Shown piece by piece: positions 35,790-45,017 of a DNA stretch of 64,000 bases (position 1 is the stretch's first letter; each line of letters begins with the position of its first letter). This DNA comes from Saliniradius amylolyticus (GTDB lineage: Bacteria; Pseudomonadota; Gammaproteobacteria; Enterobacterales; Alteromonadaceae). The stretch spans positions 186,001 to 250,000 of the forward strand of contig NZ_CP029347.1 of the NCBI RefSeq assembly GCF_003143555.1, read 5' to 3'. The translations under genes and the position numbers were made by a program. Below the pieces are notes generated by a model. It saw nothing but the letters and a program-made list of their open reading frames with translations. It was not told the origin of the DNA and searched no databases.

Positions 35790-37617
35790 CTACTTACTGT
35801 TATTGTTGTTGAGCGGTTCGGTTGCTGCACAGTCTCTGACAGCGTGGCAAAACGGTAATTCGCAGGGCATTCCCGGCGCAGACTATTGGCAGCAACAGGC
35901 AGACTACACATTATCGGTGACGGTAGACCCCGAGAGCCGGTCACTGACTGGCGTGGGCTCTCTGACCTACCACAACAACTCACCAAAGGCATTGTCTGAG
36001 CTTTGGTTGGAGTTACCTCAGCAACTGTTTCGTGACAAAGGCATTGAGGTCAATGGGCGTCTCGCGGGCACCCGAGCCCTCACCGTGACAAGTGAGGCAA
36101 AACCACTGAGTGTAATGCGTCATAGCACCTATTATCGGGTCACACTGGATGAGCCATTGCCTGCTGGGCAGCAACGCCAATTCCGACTCAGCTGGGACTT
36201 GCAACTGATTGACCGGCGACACGCCCTGAAGCCTCGAGCGGGGTTTGAAACTTTTGCCGATGGCAGTCTGGCAATGGCATTGGCTCAATGGTTCCCAAGA
36301 GTGTTGGCGTATGACAGTAGTACGGGGTGGCAGCGTCTACCCTTTGGCCGTAATGGAGAGTTTCACCTGGAGACCGGCAATTATGAGGTCACGGTGACGG
36401 CACCTGGTGACATGCTGGTGGCTGCGACAGGCAATTTAACGAACGCCAATCAGGTGCTTTCTGAACAAGGTCTTAAGCAATACAGGAACGCCGGTGAGCA
36501 GGTTCAGTTTATCAGAGCGGCGCTCTCCGGGGATGCCGAGCAGCGGCAATGGCGTTTTGAGGCAAAGAATGTGCGGGACTTTAGCATTGCCTTAAGCAAT
36601 AACTGGGTGTGGGAACGACGAAAAATCGCCACGCAAGGCGGCAAGACGGCAATTAACGTCTACTACCCAGACAATGGCCGTTATCTGTGGCAGCAATACG
36701 CCATGCAGGCGGTCAGTCATGCGGTAGAGTTTATGGACGCTCAGATTGCCCCCTTTCCGGATACAGAATATTCCGTTGTAAATATTGCCGGATTGGGTAT
36801 GGAGTATCCCGGCATCACCTGGGTTGGTTTTCGGGGCCCGGATCAACAGGGTGATGAAACGCCGCCTTTCAGTCGAACTCAGAAGTATGATGTGATTGGT
36901 GGCATTATCCACGAAGTGGCGCATGTGTACTTTCCGATGCTGGTGAATACCAATGAGCGAGCTCAGGGATTTTTCGATGAAGGGCTGACCAGTTTCATCG
37001 CCTTTATGACCGAACAGGCCTATAGCCGGGATTTTCAGAGCTTTTACGGCTTTGCGGATCCGGCCGCCCAGGTGATGGCACAGCCCCACTATACGGCGCC
37101 GGTCACTCAGGCTGATGCCTTATCATCGACACAGAAACTGGATGCCCACTATCATATACCGGCCGTAAGCCATGTTTTGCTGAGAGAGTATTTGGGTGAA
37201 GCTCAATTTGATCGCCTGCTAACCCGATTCATCCGCCAATGGCGAGGGAAGCGTGCCTATTTTGCCGACTGGATCCACTTTGTTGAACAGCACACGAATA
37301 AAGCGTTGGACTGGTTCTGGTTGCCGTGGTTGGAGAGTCATCAGCATCTGGATCTGGCGGTTATCGGTATGACCTCAAAGCCAGAGCCGCAACTTATCAT
37401 TGAGAATAGAGGCGGTTTATTAGCTCCGGTAGAGGTGAACCTTTTGTGGCAGGACGGTCGGATTGAGCGTCGTATTATTTCCCCTTCTCAATGGGAGGGG
37501 AAGAACAGGCTGAAGCTGCCATTACCGGCCCAGGGAGATGTGTCCGGTGCGGTGTTGGATCCTCAGCGCAAGATACCGGATACCAACCGGCAAAATAACC
37601 GGTGGTACCCAAATTAG
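35767..37617 (+). CDS. exported M1-like (gluzincin) aminopeptidase
   Basis: A 616-residue protein with a signal peptide (ending SVAAQ). An N-terminal beta-sandwich (about residues 30-210) precedes a catalytic domain with GGIIHEVAHVYFP as the HExxH zinc site and QGFFDEGLTSFIAF carrying the third ligand glutamate. The expected M1 exopeptidase motif is GAMEN; here the equivalent stretch is GLGMEYPGITWVG, so exopeptidase activity is uncertain. It starts at GTG 35767, with GGAG seven bases upstream, inside the end of the LuxR gene (23-bp overlap), so it is part of the same operon. Confidence 0.8.
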   Translation: MRLRKSVSYLLLLLLSGSVAAQSLTAWQNGNSQGIPGADYWQQQADYTLSVTVDPESRSLTGVGSLTYHNNSPKALSELWLELPQQLFRDKGIEVNGRLAGTRALTVTSEAKPLSVMRHSTYYRVTLDEPLPAGQQRQFRLSWDLQLIDRRHALKPRAGFETFADGSLAMALAQWFPRVLAYDSSTGWQRLPFGRNGEFHLETGNYEVTVTAPGDMLVAATGNLTNANQVLSEQGLKQYRNAGEQVQFIRAALSGDAEQRQWRFEAKNVRDFSIALSNNWVWERRKIATQGGKTAINVYYPDNGRYLWQQYAMQAVSHAVEFMDAQIAPFPDTEYSVVNIAGLGMEYPGITWVGFRGPDQQGDETPPFSRTQKYDVIGGIIHEVAHVYFPMLVNTNERAQGFFDEGLTSFIAFMTEQAYSRDFQSFYGFADPAAQVMAQPHYTAPVTQADALSSTQKLDAHYHIPAVSHVLLREYLGEAQFDRLLTRFIRQWRGKRAYFADWIHFVEQHTNKALDWFWLPWLESHQHLDLAVIGMTSKPEPQLIIENRGGLLAPVEVNLLWQDGRIERRIISPSQWEGKNRLKLPLPAQGDVSGAVLDPQRKIPDTNRQNNRWYPN

Positions 37618-37624
37618 TCTTTGG

Positions 37625-38140
37625 TTACTTGCATAAGTCCTCATCTAAGCGGATGCCTGCTGCAAAGTCGGCCTCTGGGATAGGCTGAACACGCACGATG
37701 CCTTTGTTGGATGTCATCCGGTGTATGTAGTTACCGTCACCAGTCGCAATACCCACATGGGTATATACACCATCGGCCCAGTTCCCATAGGTGTTCTTCA
37801 AAAACACCAAATCGCCGGGTTTCAGGTCACTGATACTGGAAACCTTCTGACCAAATTCGTCCGCGGCCAGAGAGTCGGCGTGCTCTGGCAGCAACTCATC
37901 CCCTGCTCCCAGCAAATGGGCATCCCAGGGGTTCTTTGATGAGATTGTTTGAAAGTGTTCACCGCAAGCGGCGGTTAATATTTCCCGGGTCCAGTTCATA
38001 CATTGCTCCGCCTGGCCCACTCTGTATGGCTGATCAGCCCACGGTTTAGCAGCCTCGGAGATTTTTTCATTAATGGCCGGTGCGGCCAGAGAAGCCTGTG
38101 CGATGAATGCTGACGCCATAATGCTGAATCGAAGTAGCAT
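37625..38140 (-). CDS. exported NlpC/P60-like cysteine peptidase
   Basis: A 171-residue exported protein (signal peptide ending SLAAP). QCMNWTREILTAACG carries a likely nucleophile cysteine, LKPGDLVFLKN is the conserved NlpC/P60 turn, and THVGIATGDGNYIHRM supplies the histidine region. Such enzymes cut gamma-D-glutamyl bonds in peptidoglycan peptides or act as amidases on related amides. AAGGAT upstream of ATG 38140 sets the start. It is convergent with the M1-like gene (8-bp gap) and divergent from the amidase. Confidence 0.7.
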   Translation of the reverse strand: MLLRFSIMASAFIAQASLAAPAINEKISEAAKPWADQPYRVGQAEQCMNWTREILTAACGEHFQTISSKNPWDAHLLGAGDELLPEHADSLAADEFGQKVSSISDLKPGDLVFLKNTYGNWADGVYTHVGIATGDGNYIHRMTSNKGIVRVQPIPEADFAAGIRLDEDLCK

Positions 38141-38246
38141 GATTTTTATCCTTGTTGTTTGTATTTCATCCAACCTATAGTGACCGTTGGCCTATAACAA
38201 GATGGTATCTCACAGGTTTACCGATAGATCGATTGGCAGTATCAAC

Positions 38247-38263
38247 TATCGCTCCAGGCGATA
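38247..38263. promoter_or_regulatory. LysR-type box upstream of the amidase gene
   Basis: TATCGCTCCAGGCGATA is an inverted repeat with the LysR T-N11-A spacing (the T and A of TCG-N7-CGA). The arms extend to AACTATCG/CGATAGTT (38244-38266). The same TATCG-N7-CGATA occurs at 41462-41478 beside a LysR gene, so this is a candidate target of that regulator. Confidence 0.55.
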
Positions 38264-38333
38264 GTTATTCATTTATACAATCTTATTTGTCGGTATATGG
38301 TGCGTGTATCACTCAAACGACTGCGGGCGAGCA

Positions 38334-39767
38334 TTGAATTATTTAAGCGCAACGGAATTGGTGGAGCTGTACCGCCGCAAGGAGGCCTCGCCGGTAGAGG
38401 TGATGACCGACTATATCCAGCAATATAACAAGGTGAACCCCAGCCTGAACGCCTTTAGTTTCACTTTTTTTGAGCAGGCATTGGCAAAGGCTAGTAAAGC
38501 CGAACAGGCTTATGCCAGCGGACAGGCAGGGGCTCTTGAGGGGCTTGCGATTGCAATCAAGGATGAAACCTATATTGAGGGACAGGAAACCACCAATGGC
38601 AGCCGCTTGCTGCAAGGGGATGTGGCAACCAGTACCGACCCTGTCGCAGAACGCTTAATTGCGGCTGGCGGGATAGTGCATGGCCGAACGACTACCCCAG
38701 AGTTCTCAACAGCGGCGGTAACCTGGTCCGATCTTTGGGGAGTGAGCCGCAGCCCCTGGAACCCCGAGGTGACCTGTGGAGGATCGTCCGGAGGCTCTGC
38801 GATTGCGGTTGCCAGCGGGATGACGGCCTTTGCCAACGGCACCGATATAGGTGGCTCGGTACGCATACCGGCGGCGTTTTGTGGTCTTTATGGTTATAAA
38901 CCGGCCCATGGCTGGGTGCCGGAGATCGCGCCTTATAACATTGATCCTTACTGCCACCACGGTCTGCTCGCAAGGACGCTGGACGATATTCAGCTTGGAT
39001 ATCAGGTCATCCGTGGCCCGCATCAGGGGGATTTGCATTCTTTCGTGCCAAGGCCGCAGGAAGCCGATATCGTGTCGTTGAAAGATGTAAAAGTGGGCGT
39101 TAGTGAAGATCTTGGCTTTTATTCGGTAGAGCAGGATGTGCGACGTTGTCTTCGGCAGGCGGTTGGTGAGCTAACGCAAGCGGGCGTGGTCGCCACCGAC
39201 ATAACGCTCGACTGGGATGAACAGGTTATAGAAACTGCTAAGGTGCATCAGCGGGCCAACATGGGTCTGTATTTGGCCCAACGATGGAATCGTCCGGAAA
39301 ATCGTGCGCATATGACCAGCTATCTCCGACAATACCTGGATAATGCTGAGGCCGTTACCGCCAAAAAAATACTGGAAGCCAACCTGTATCTTTGCCATAT
39401 GTGGCAGTCTTTGTCACAGGTTTTCGCCCAGCATGATGTGTTGATTTGTCCGACGCTTTGCACCACTCAGGTGCCGGCCGATTTTGATTACAGTCGTCAC
39501 CAAATTGAAGTAGATGGTCAGATTGTGGACCCCAACAAAGGTTGGTTTATGACCTATCCGTTCAATACCCTGGGCCAGTGCCCGGTTCTGACCATGCCGG
39601 TAGGAGAGTGTGATAATGGCATCCCCGGGTCTGTCCAGATAGTAGGGCGGCCTTATCAGGAACAAGCTGTGTTCGCTGTTGCTCGGCAACTGTCCAGGAC
39701 CCTCAGTGCTGACTTTTATCACACGCGTTTCCCGGCCTTTGACTCGATAACACGGGCGGCGGTGTAA
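38334..39767 (+). CDS. amidase signature family enzyme
   Basis: A 477-residue amidase. IAIKDETYIEG contains the catalytic lysine, TCGGSSGGSAIAVASGM the signature with the cis-serine, and GTDIGGSVRIPAAFCGLYGYK the acyl-enzyme serine. It hydrolyses a carboxylic amide; candidate substrates are N-acyl or amide derivatives of amino acids. TTG 38334 gives the usual family N-terminus (NYLSATELVELY), whereas GTG 38304 is an upstream alternative; neither has a strong ribosome binding site. The lipoprotein gene at 39791 follows by 23 bp, so they are probably co-transcribed. Confidence 0.9.
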   Translation: MNYLSATELVELYRRKEASPVEVMTDYIQQYNKVNPSLNAFSFTFFEQALAKASKAEQAYASGQAGALEGLAIAIKDETYIEGQETTNGSRLLQGDVATSTDPVAERLIAAGGIVHGRTTTPEFSTAAVTWSDLWGVSRSPWNPEVTCGGSSGGSAIAVASGMTAFANGTDIGGSVRIPAAFCGLYGYKPAHGWVPEIAPYNIDPYCHHGLLARTLDDIQLGYQVIRGPHQGDLHSFVPRPQEADIVSLKDVKVGVSEDLGFYSVEQDVRRCLRQAVGELTQAGVVATDITLDWDEQVIETAKVHQRANMGLYLAQRWNRPENRAHMTSYLRQYLDNAEAVTAKKILEANLYLCHMWQSLSQVFAQHDVLICPTLCTTQVPADFDYSRHQIEVDGQIVDPNKGWFMTYPFNTLGQCPVLTMPVGECDNGIPGSVQIVGRPYQEQAVFAVARQLSRTLSADFYHTRFPAFDSITRAAV

Positions 39768-39790
39768 GCCATTAGCCGGAGAGAGAAATA

Positions 39791-40561
39791 ATGCTAAGAA
39801 TCCTACTCGCTTGTTGGTGTATGACTTTGTTGAGTGCCTGCCAGTCTCCCTTTACTAATTATGACTGGCAGCACTATCGCAATAGTGCCAGCGAAGTGGA
39901 GGTGCTTTTGGTTTCCGATCATACCCTGCCTGGGCATCTTAACTTGTCCAGTGGCGGTGCTGATGGACGCGAGCGCATCTACATCGATCCGACACTGTCT
40001 GAACTACAGAGCCAGTTCACGCAGTTGTCCGTCACCAGTCAGATCCTTAATGTGGAACAGATGGTCGACGGGCCTATAACAACGAAGGCCGATTTTGAAC
40101 TGGCTTACCAGCGCTATGACCAGGTGTTGAAGACCGCCGTCGAAGCGGGTGTGACGATACTGGCGCTGCATTATGATGCGGACAAAATCTATGACGACAT
40201 TGAGCCGGATAAAGTAGTCTATGAAGGTGGAGCTCAGATCATACTGGATGAGCGCAGTGTCGGTAACAGTGCGCGGTTACTGGCGGAGTCTCTGCTATTT
40301 CGTACGCAGGTTCTCAGGCAGCTTGAGGATACAGGCTTGCGCATCCGGCCCGGCTACGAAAAACAAATTCGGTTTCAGCCCAATCAAACCTTACATATTG
40401 TCGGTCACTCCGAGGGTGGGGCGTTGTTATTGGAAATTGGGGCGCAGGCGCAGGCAGAGCAACTATTTGGCGGACCGGATCAAACTGTGGCCGCCATTAA
40501 ACCGGTATTAAGCTCTTTGGCGCGATCGGTTCAGCGCTTTCGCCAACAGTGGCTGGACTAA
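39791..40561 (+). CDS. lipoprotein resembling N-acetylmuramoyl-L-alanine amidase (amidase_3)
   Basis: A 256-residue lipoprotein (lipobox LLSAC). A divergent amidase_3 pattern is suggested by TILALHYDAD (compare the ISIHADA strand of cell-wall amidases), by NSARLLAESLL (the SxxLA helix), by DTGLRIRPGY (the GI/RxG turn), and by GALLLEIGAQAQAEQL (the PAVLVEIGFLSN strand). The usual first zinc histidine (DPGHGG) has no clear counterpart; LNLSSGGADGRERIYIDP stands there. So it may be inactive or have another ligand. It follows the amidase gene, with AGAGA before the ATG. Confidence 0.5.
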   Translation: MLRILLACWCMTLLSACQSPFTNYDWQHYRNSASEVEVLLVSDHTLPGHLNLSSGGADGRERIYIDPTLSELQSQFTQLSVTSQILNVEQMVDGPITTKADFELAYQRYDQVLKTAVEAGVTILALHYDADKIYDDIEPDKVVYEGGAQIILDERSVGNSARLLAESLLFRTQVLRQLEDTGLRIRPGYEKQIRFQPNQTLHIVGHSEGGALLLEIGAQAQAEQLFGGPDQTVAAIKPVLSSLARSVQRFRQQWLD

Positions 40562-40566
40562 AGCCC

Positions 40567-41460
40567 TTAAGTGAGCGACTGGCCACGCTCGGTCAGCGTC
40601 TCCAATAACCAACTTAAGCATTGACCTGAGGCCTGCTCGGTCGGCCAGAGTAAATCCACACAATGGGGGAAGGTGACCCGCTGATGACTGGTGGGCACAC
40701 GTACCAACTGGCCTTTTTCCAGCAGTGGCTCGACAATATGCATGGGCATCTCGGCCCATCCCAGGCCACGCTGCAACAGATCTAACATGGCTCGGTGAGA
40801 ATTGGAGTACCAGATGTTACTGGTAATGTCCGACTCGAAGCGTCGAAAGCCGGTTTCGGTATCGGTGATCCGCAGGTGCCGGTGTTGGGCCAGATCCTGA
40901 GTGCTGACCGACTCGCTCTTTGCCAACGGGTGGCCTACTCCGACGACGGTGCAGTATTGGACCTGAGCCACGCCTCGAAAGGCAAAGTGCTCAGGGTAAT
41001 CGTCCTGGCTGATGACGACCGCTACGTTTACTCTGTTGTCGGCAATAAGGTGGTAGGCCCGCTTATGGGTGGCCTGCAATAACATCAGTGAGGTTTGTGG
41101 AAAAACTTTCTCGAAGTCGGCGGCCACATCCAGCATCAGTGAATCCGGAATGGCCATATCGTCATAGGCCAGGCTGATTTCACTTTCTACATGGTCCATT
41201 AGGTTATCCACGCGGTAGCACAGGTTCCGGTGGCTCTTGAGGACAGCCTTGACGTCATTCATCAATGCCAGCCCTTCCGCCGTCAGTTTGGGGGTTTTGG
41301 AGGAGCGATCAAAAAGATCGAAGCCGGCGTCGATTTCCAGGTTGCCGATCAGGCCGCTAATAGACGACTGAGCCTTGCCCAATTTGCGCGCCGCACCAGA
41401 GAAACTGCCTGCTTCAACTGTGGCCATAAAAGCTCTGAGTTGTTCCAGAGAGAATTCCAT
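40567..41460 (-). CDS. LysR family transcription regulator
   Basis: A 297-residue LysR regulator: the N-terminal helix-turn-helix MEFSLEQLRAFMATVEAG and AARKLGKAQSSISGLIGNLE, then the substrate-binding domain. ATG 41460 lies 142 bp from the divergent TBDR start. Its ribosome binding site (TGAGGCG) sits inside the palindrome at 41462-41478, which hints at autoregulation. It ends 5 bp beyond the convergent lipoprotein gene. Likely targets are the TBDR at 41602 and the amidase gene, whose promoter has the same palindrome. Confidence 0.85.
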   Translation of the reverse strand: MEFSLEQLRAFMATVEAGSFSGAARKLGKAQSSISGLIGNLEIDAGFDLFDRSSKTPKLTAEGLALMNDVKAVLKSHRNLCYRVDNLMDHVESEISLAYDDMAIPDSLMLDVAADFEKVFPQTSLMLLQATHKRAYHLIADNRVNVAVVISQDDYPEHFAFRGVAQVQYCTVVGVGHPLAKSESVSTQDLAQHRHLRITDTETGFRRFESDITSNIWYSNSHRAMLDLLQRGLGWAEMPMHIVEPLLEKGQLVRVPTSHQRVTFPHCVDLLWPTEQASGQCLSWLLETLTERGQSLT

Positions 41461-41461
41461 A

Positions 41462-41478
41462 TATCGCCTCAACCGATA
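41462..41478. promoter_or_regulatory. LysR-type box in the LysR/TBDR divergent region
   Basis: TATCGCCTCAACCGATA shares TATCG-N7-CGATA with 38247-38263 and has T-N11-A spacing. It covers the Shine-Dalgarno sequence of the LysR gene and lies 124-140 bp before the TBDR start codon, compatible with repression of one gene and activation of the other. Confidence 0.55.
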
Positions 41479-41601
41479 GTAAATAACTTTTAACCACCAT
41501 ACTAATTGATGAATATGAGGTTCAACAAGATGAAAAGAATAAAATATCTGCGCATTTTGCTGTAGTGCAGGAATAAGCAAGCAACGTGTTGAGGAACCAT
41601 C

Positions 41602-44085
41602 ATGATAACTACAAATAAACGCCCGCTCGCTCTTTTGGTATCCAGTATCCTGTTTACAGGTGCGGCTTTCGCTCAGGAAGCATCAGAAGACGAAAAGAAA
41701 TCAGATAAATTGAAAGAACAGGATATCGAGGTTATTCAGGTCTCTGGTGGTGGTCGTCTGACCACGGCCAATGAAATCCCGATGAATATTACTGCTGTGG
41801 GTCAGGCTGAACTGCGCCGTAAAAACATCACTAATATTAAAGATTTGATTGCCGACTCTGTCGCCATCAGTTCACCGGGCAATAACAATCGTCTGGCAGA
41901 GTCGGTCACTGTGCGTGGCCTGAATGTGTCCCCCGTAAATGCGAATAACCTGGAGCAGTTTGTTCGCACCACCGTGGCATATTATTTGGATGACACACCA
42001 TTGCCGAACATCGCCTATCGCATCAAAGATGTGAATCGGGTGGAAAAACTATTAGGACCTCAGGGGACGTTATACGGTGGTGGTAGCCTGGGTGGCACCA
42101 TTCGGTATATTACCAATCAGCCTGATTTGGATATGTTTACCTTCGACGCTAACGCCAGCTTGTTTCAGACCAAACACGGCGATTTAAGCTATGACACCGA
42201 TTTCGTGGTCAATGTCCCTCTGACGGATACGCTGGCCCTGCGGGCGTCTGTGGCGCACCTGGATGACAGTGGTTATGTGGATCGTATCGCGAATCCGGTG
42301 TATTTCGATGAGGACGAGCGTCTGACACCTGACCCGAATCCCAATAAGAATCTTTATGAAGACGATGATTGGGAAGAAACTACCAGTGGTAAAATTGCCC
42401 TGCGCTGGCAGCCTGATGAAGATTTCCGTGTCACTCTGACTCATATTCAGCAGGACCAGATGGCTCACGGTACACGGGGTGCGAGTCGTTATCCGGTTGG
42501 TGAGGCCTGTGAACTGGAAGGGTTGACGGGGGATGCCTGTGATAACAAATACGACCGTTACAATACACCTTTTCAGGTTAACGACCACACCATTGTCTCA
42601 ACCTACGAGGAGTTCTCGGATCGGGAATTTCGTCTCGACTCCATCGATTTCGACTGGACACTGAGCTTTGCCGATTTGCACAGCAGCACGTCTTACTTTA
42701 AGGATACCCGCGAGGGACAGGCTGATTATCTTGGTTATGGGCAAATCTATTACGGCTGGGTGCCTGGCCTGGGCTTAGGTGATATCGATCGCTCGGCCTA
42801 CATTACTTATGACAACACTCATGAGGGCCTGAATCATGAAACGCGTCTGACCTCTACGACGGAAGGGCCGTTAAGTTGGATTGCGGGTGTTTATTACACT
42901 GATACCGAGAAGCGGCTGATTTTCTCCGAGTTTGTGCCTGGCTTCGACGCGGCCACCAACGCCTTCTACGGCTTTGATCGAGAGGCATGGTACGGTGATT
43001 CCCGTCTGGGTATGACCGATGAAGGCTACCATGAGAATTTCTATAATAATTACAAAGAGCTCGCCATTTTCGGTGAAGTTACCTATGCGGTCACCGACAA
43101 GCTGGATTTAACGGCGGGTGCACGGTTCTTTGATTACGAAGACCGTAATGAACCCACCATCGTGGATTACACCGGTATTACTGACAGTCGTTCGGATTCC
43201 GAGGCCAGTGGTAATGAGTCCTTCTTCAAGTTCAACGCGTCTTATCAAATGACCGACAATATGTTGGCTTATGCTACGTTCTCGCAAGGCTTCCGTCGCG
43301 GTGGCAGTAATGGCTTTAAAGATGACACCACCGTCGATCAAGACGGCAATACCGTTGACAAGGAGGTGGCCGACGATGCGCAAAATTATAAGCCAGACTC
43401 TACCGACAACTATGAGCTGGGTATCAAAGGATTTCTGCTAGACCGTGATTTGTACCTGCAAGCTAACGTCTATCGCATTGACTGGAATAATGTTCAGACC
43501 TACTTCTCACAGACACTGAATGGTATTTTCCCGCTGAACGGCACCACCAATGGACCGGATGCTAAAACACAGGGCTTTGAATTAAGCTCACGGTATCGGA
43601 TTACCGATAACCTGACCTTCCGCTATGCCGCAGCGAAAACCAAAGGGGAGTGGACCGAAACCGCTGAGCGTTGCGTGTTTGCTCCTGTGGCCAATGCTCC
43701 CGATGCGGACCTTCAGTGCCGTAGCTGGGAAGACGGCGGTAATCTGGGTGGCACCCCAGAATGGCGCCACAACTATGGTTTCTCCTACGAGCAGGACTTT
43801 GATGAAGGCTACATGACCGCCAACATTGATGGCCGTTATGTCGGGGAAACACCCAGTGGTCGTCAGGACTTCCCCGATGAAGACGTCTACAGTCGAGACT
43901 CCTACACCACCTACAGTGCCAGCGTCAGCTATGGGCGCGATGACTGGAAGGTGTCACTGTGGGTGCAAAACCTTACCGACGAACGTGCGGAAACCTCGGG
44001 GCAAACCAGTGTGGGTTACGGTTGGAGAACCATCTTCGTTCAGCCCAGAACCATTGGTCTGAATCTGTCTTATAGCTACTACTAA
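41602..44085 (+). CDS. TonB-dependent receptor
   Basis: An 827-residue outer-membrane receptor. A signal peptide (ending AFAQ) is followed by a TonB-box-like stretch (DIEVIQVSGGGR), a plug domain (ANEIPMNITAVGQAEL, VEKLLGPQGTLYGGGSLGGTIRYI) and a beta-barrel that ends in aromatic YSYY, the outer-membrane insertion signal. GVRARF-like strands such as TAGARFFDYEDR are typical. It is a paralog of the receptor at 45978: both share FRRGG/YRRGG motifs, KTQG/RTQG strands and the ending QPRTIG. Substrate unknown; neighbours suggest an amide- or peptide-like molecule. Confidence 0.9.
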   Translation: MITTNKRPLALLVSSILFTGAAFAQEASEDEKKSDKLKEQDIEVIQVSGGGRLTTANEIPMNITAVGQAELRRKNITNIKDLIADSVAISSPGNNNRLAESVTVRGLNVSPVNANNLEQFVRTTVAYYLDDTPLPNIAYRIKDVNRVEKLLGPQGTLYGGGSLGGTIRYITNQPDLDMFTFDANASLFQTKHGDLSYDTDFVVNVPLTDTLALRASVAHLDDSGYVDRIANPVYFDEDERLTPDPNPNKNLYEDDDWEETTSGKIALRWQPDEDFRVTLTHIQQDQMAHGTRGASRYPVGEACELEGLTGDACDNKYDRYNTPFQVNDHTIVSTYEEFSDREFRLDSIDFDWTLSFADLHSSTSYFKDTREGQADYLGYGQIYYGWVPGLGLGDIDRSAYITYDNTHEGLNHETRLTSTTEGPLSWIAGVYYTDTEKRLIFSEFVPGFDAATNAFYGFDREAWYGDSRLGMTDEGYHENFYNNYKELAIFGEVTYAVTDKLDLTAGARFFDYEDRNEPTIVDYTGITDSRSDSEASGNESFFKFNASYQMTDNMLAYATFSQGFRRGGSNGFKDDTTVDQDGNTVDKEVADDAQNYKPDSTDNYELGIKGFLLDRDLYLQANVYRIDWNNVQTYFSQTLNGIFPLNGTTNGPDAKTQGFELSSRYRITDNLTFRYAAAKTKGEWTETAERCVFAPVANAPDADLQCRSWEDGGNLGGTPEWRHNYGFSYEQDFDEGYMTANIDGRYVGETPSGRQDFPDEDVYSRDSYTTYSASVSYGRDDWKVSLWVQNLTDERAETSGQTSVGYGWRTIFVQPRTIGLNLSYSYY

Positions 44086-44100
44086 GCCCTTGTAATACCG

Positions 44101-44135
44101 ACCAGCCTCAATTTTGGGGCTGGTTTTTTCTTTTA
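44101..44135 (+). terminator. intrinsic terminator of the TBDR gene
   Basis: ACCAGCCTCAA and TTGGGGCTGGT form an 11-bp stem (one G-T pair) and are followed by TTTTTTCTTTT, 15 bp after the TBDR stop codon. Confidence 0.85.
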
Positions 44136-44150
44136 TGAAGGCGAATGATT

Positions 44151-44825
44151 ATGACTATTGCGACGACAGTTTTCACGACACTGGCTGTGGGAGTTCTGTT
44201 TCTCTTACCCGTACAGGCCCAGCAAAATGTGGTGAAGGAAGATAAACCCCTCAGAAAAACCGAGAGTCGTTCCGAAGATAACCCCGGGGCAGTTCTCTCC
44301 GGTAAGGAAATTCCTTATTGGAAACAAACCAATAACGCGCATGAACCAGAGAGAACCTGTTCTCTCACCTCATTGGCAATGGTGACGGATTATTTTGGCT
44401 TTACGGACCCTTCTGTGAATGGCCGAAGCCCGGACTACCTGTTTAACCAGTTAGGAGGGGTCCTTCAGGATGTTCCAGCTCTGGAATGGGGATTCAATGA
44501 AATAGCCCGGCGTGCAGGTAGCGACAAGCGGGCAGAGAGTACCACTACGGGCACCATTCAGCAGCTCAGAGAGGCGGTAACATCGGGCAAACTGGCTATT
44601 ATTCATGGCTGGTTTACTCAATCCGGTCATATTGTAATGGTGAAGGGCTTTGATGGAAGCCATTATATTGTCAATGACCCTAATGGACGATGGAACGAAG
44701 AAAAGTGGGGCAGTTATGACACCAGTGTGTCTGGCGAAGATCAGAAATATTCTAAGGCCGCGTTTGAGCATGCCATTAATGATAATGGCACCGGCGATGA
44801 TCTCTGGTTACATATTTACGAGTAA
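44151..44825 (+). CDS. exported C39-like peptidase
   Basis: A 224-residue exported protein (signal peptide ending VQAQ). IPYWKQTNNAHEPERTCSLTSLAMV places a cysteine at the start of a helix as in papain-fold C39-like peptidases. SGHIVMVKGFDGSHYIVNDPNGRW contains the catalytic histidine and aspartate region (HIVMVKG...VNDP). Members cleave peptides after double glycines or act on unknown targets. ATG 44145 and 44151 are both possible starts; the spacing from GAAGG favours 44151. It lies between two terminators, so it is transcribed alone. Confidence 0.75.
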   Translation: MTIATTVFTTLAVGVLFLLPVQAQQNVVKEDKPLRKTESRSEDNPGAVLSGKEIPYWKQTNNAHEPERTCSLTSLAMVTDYFGFTDPSVNGRSPDYLFNQLGGVLQDVPALEWGFNEIARRAGSDKRAESTTTGTIQQLREAVTSGKLAIIHGWFTQSGHIVMVKGFDGSHYIVNDPNGRWNEEKWGSYDTSVSGEDQKYSKAAFEHAINDNGTGDDLWLHIYE

Positions 44826-44847
44826 TCTCTGAGAGTTCGACAGACAT

Positions 44848-44883
44848 AAAAAGCCTGCTCTTGCCAGAGAGCGGGCTTTTTTA
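44848..44883. terminator. strong intrinsic terminator
   Basis: AAAAAGCCTGCTCT and AGAGCGGGCTTTTT pair over 14 bp (one G-T pair) around a TGCCAG loop, with a T-tract on the plus strand and an A-tract before the stem that allows minus-strand termination too. Confidence 0.85.
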
Positions 44884-45017
44884 TATCCACGGCCTGTCAG
44901 CACACATAAGGCAGCTGGTGCCAGCGGTAATCAAAAACTGGACCTATGGCTTTTAATCACTCATGCCTAAGCTGGTCTCATTGTAATATGCCTTTTCGGG
45001 CTGACAGGAGACAATGG

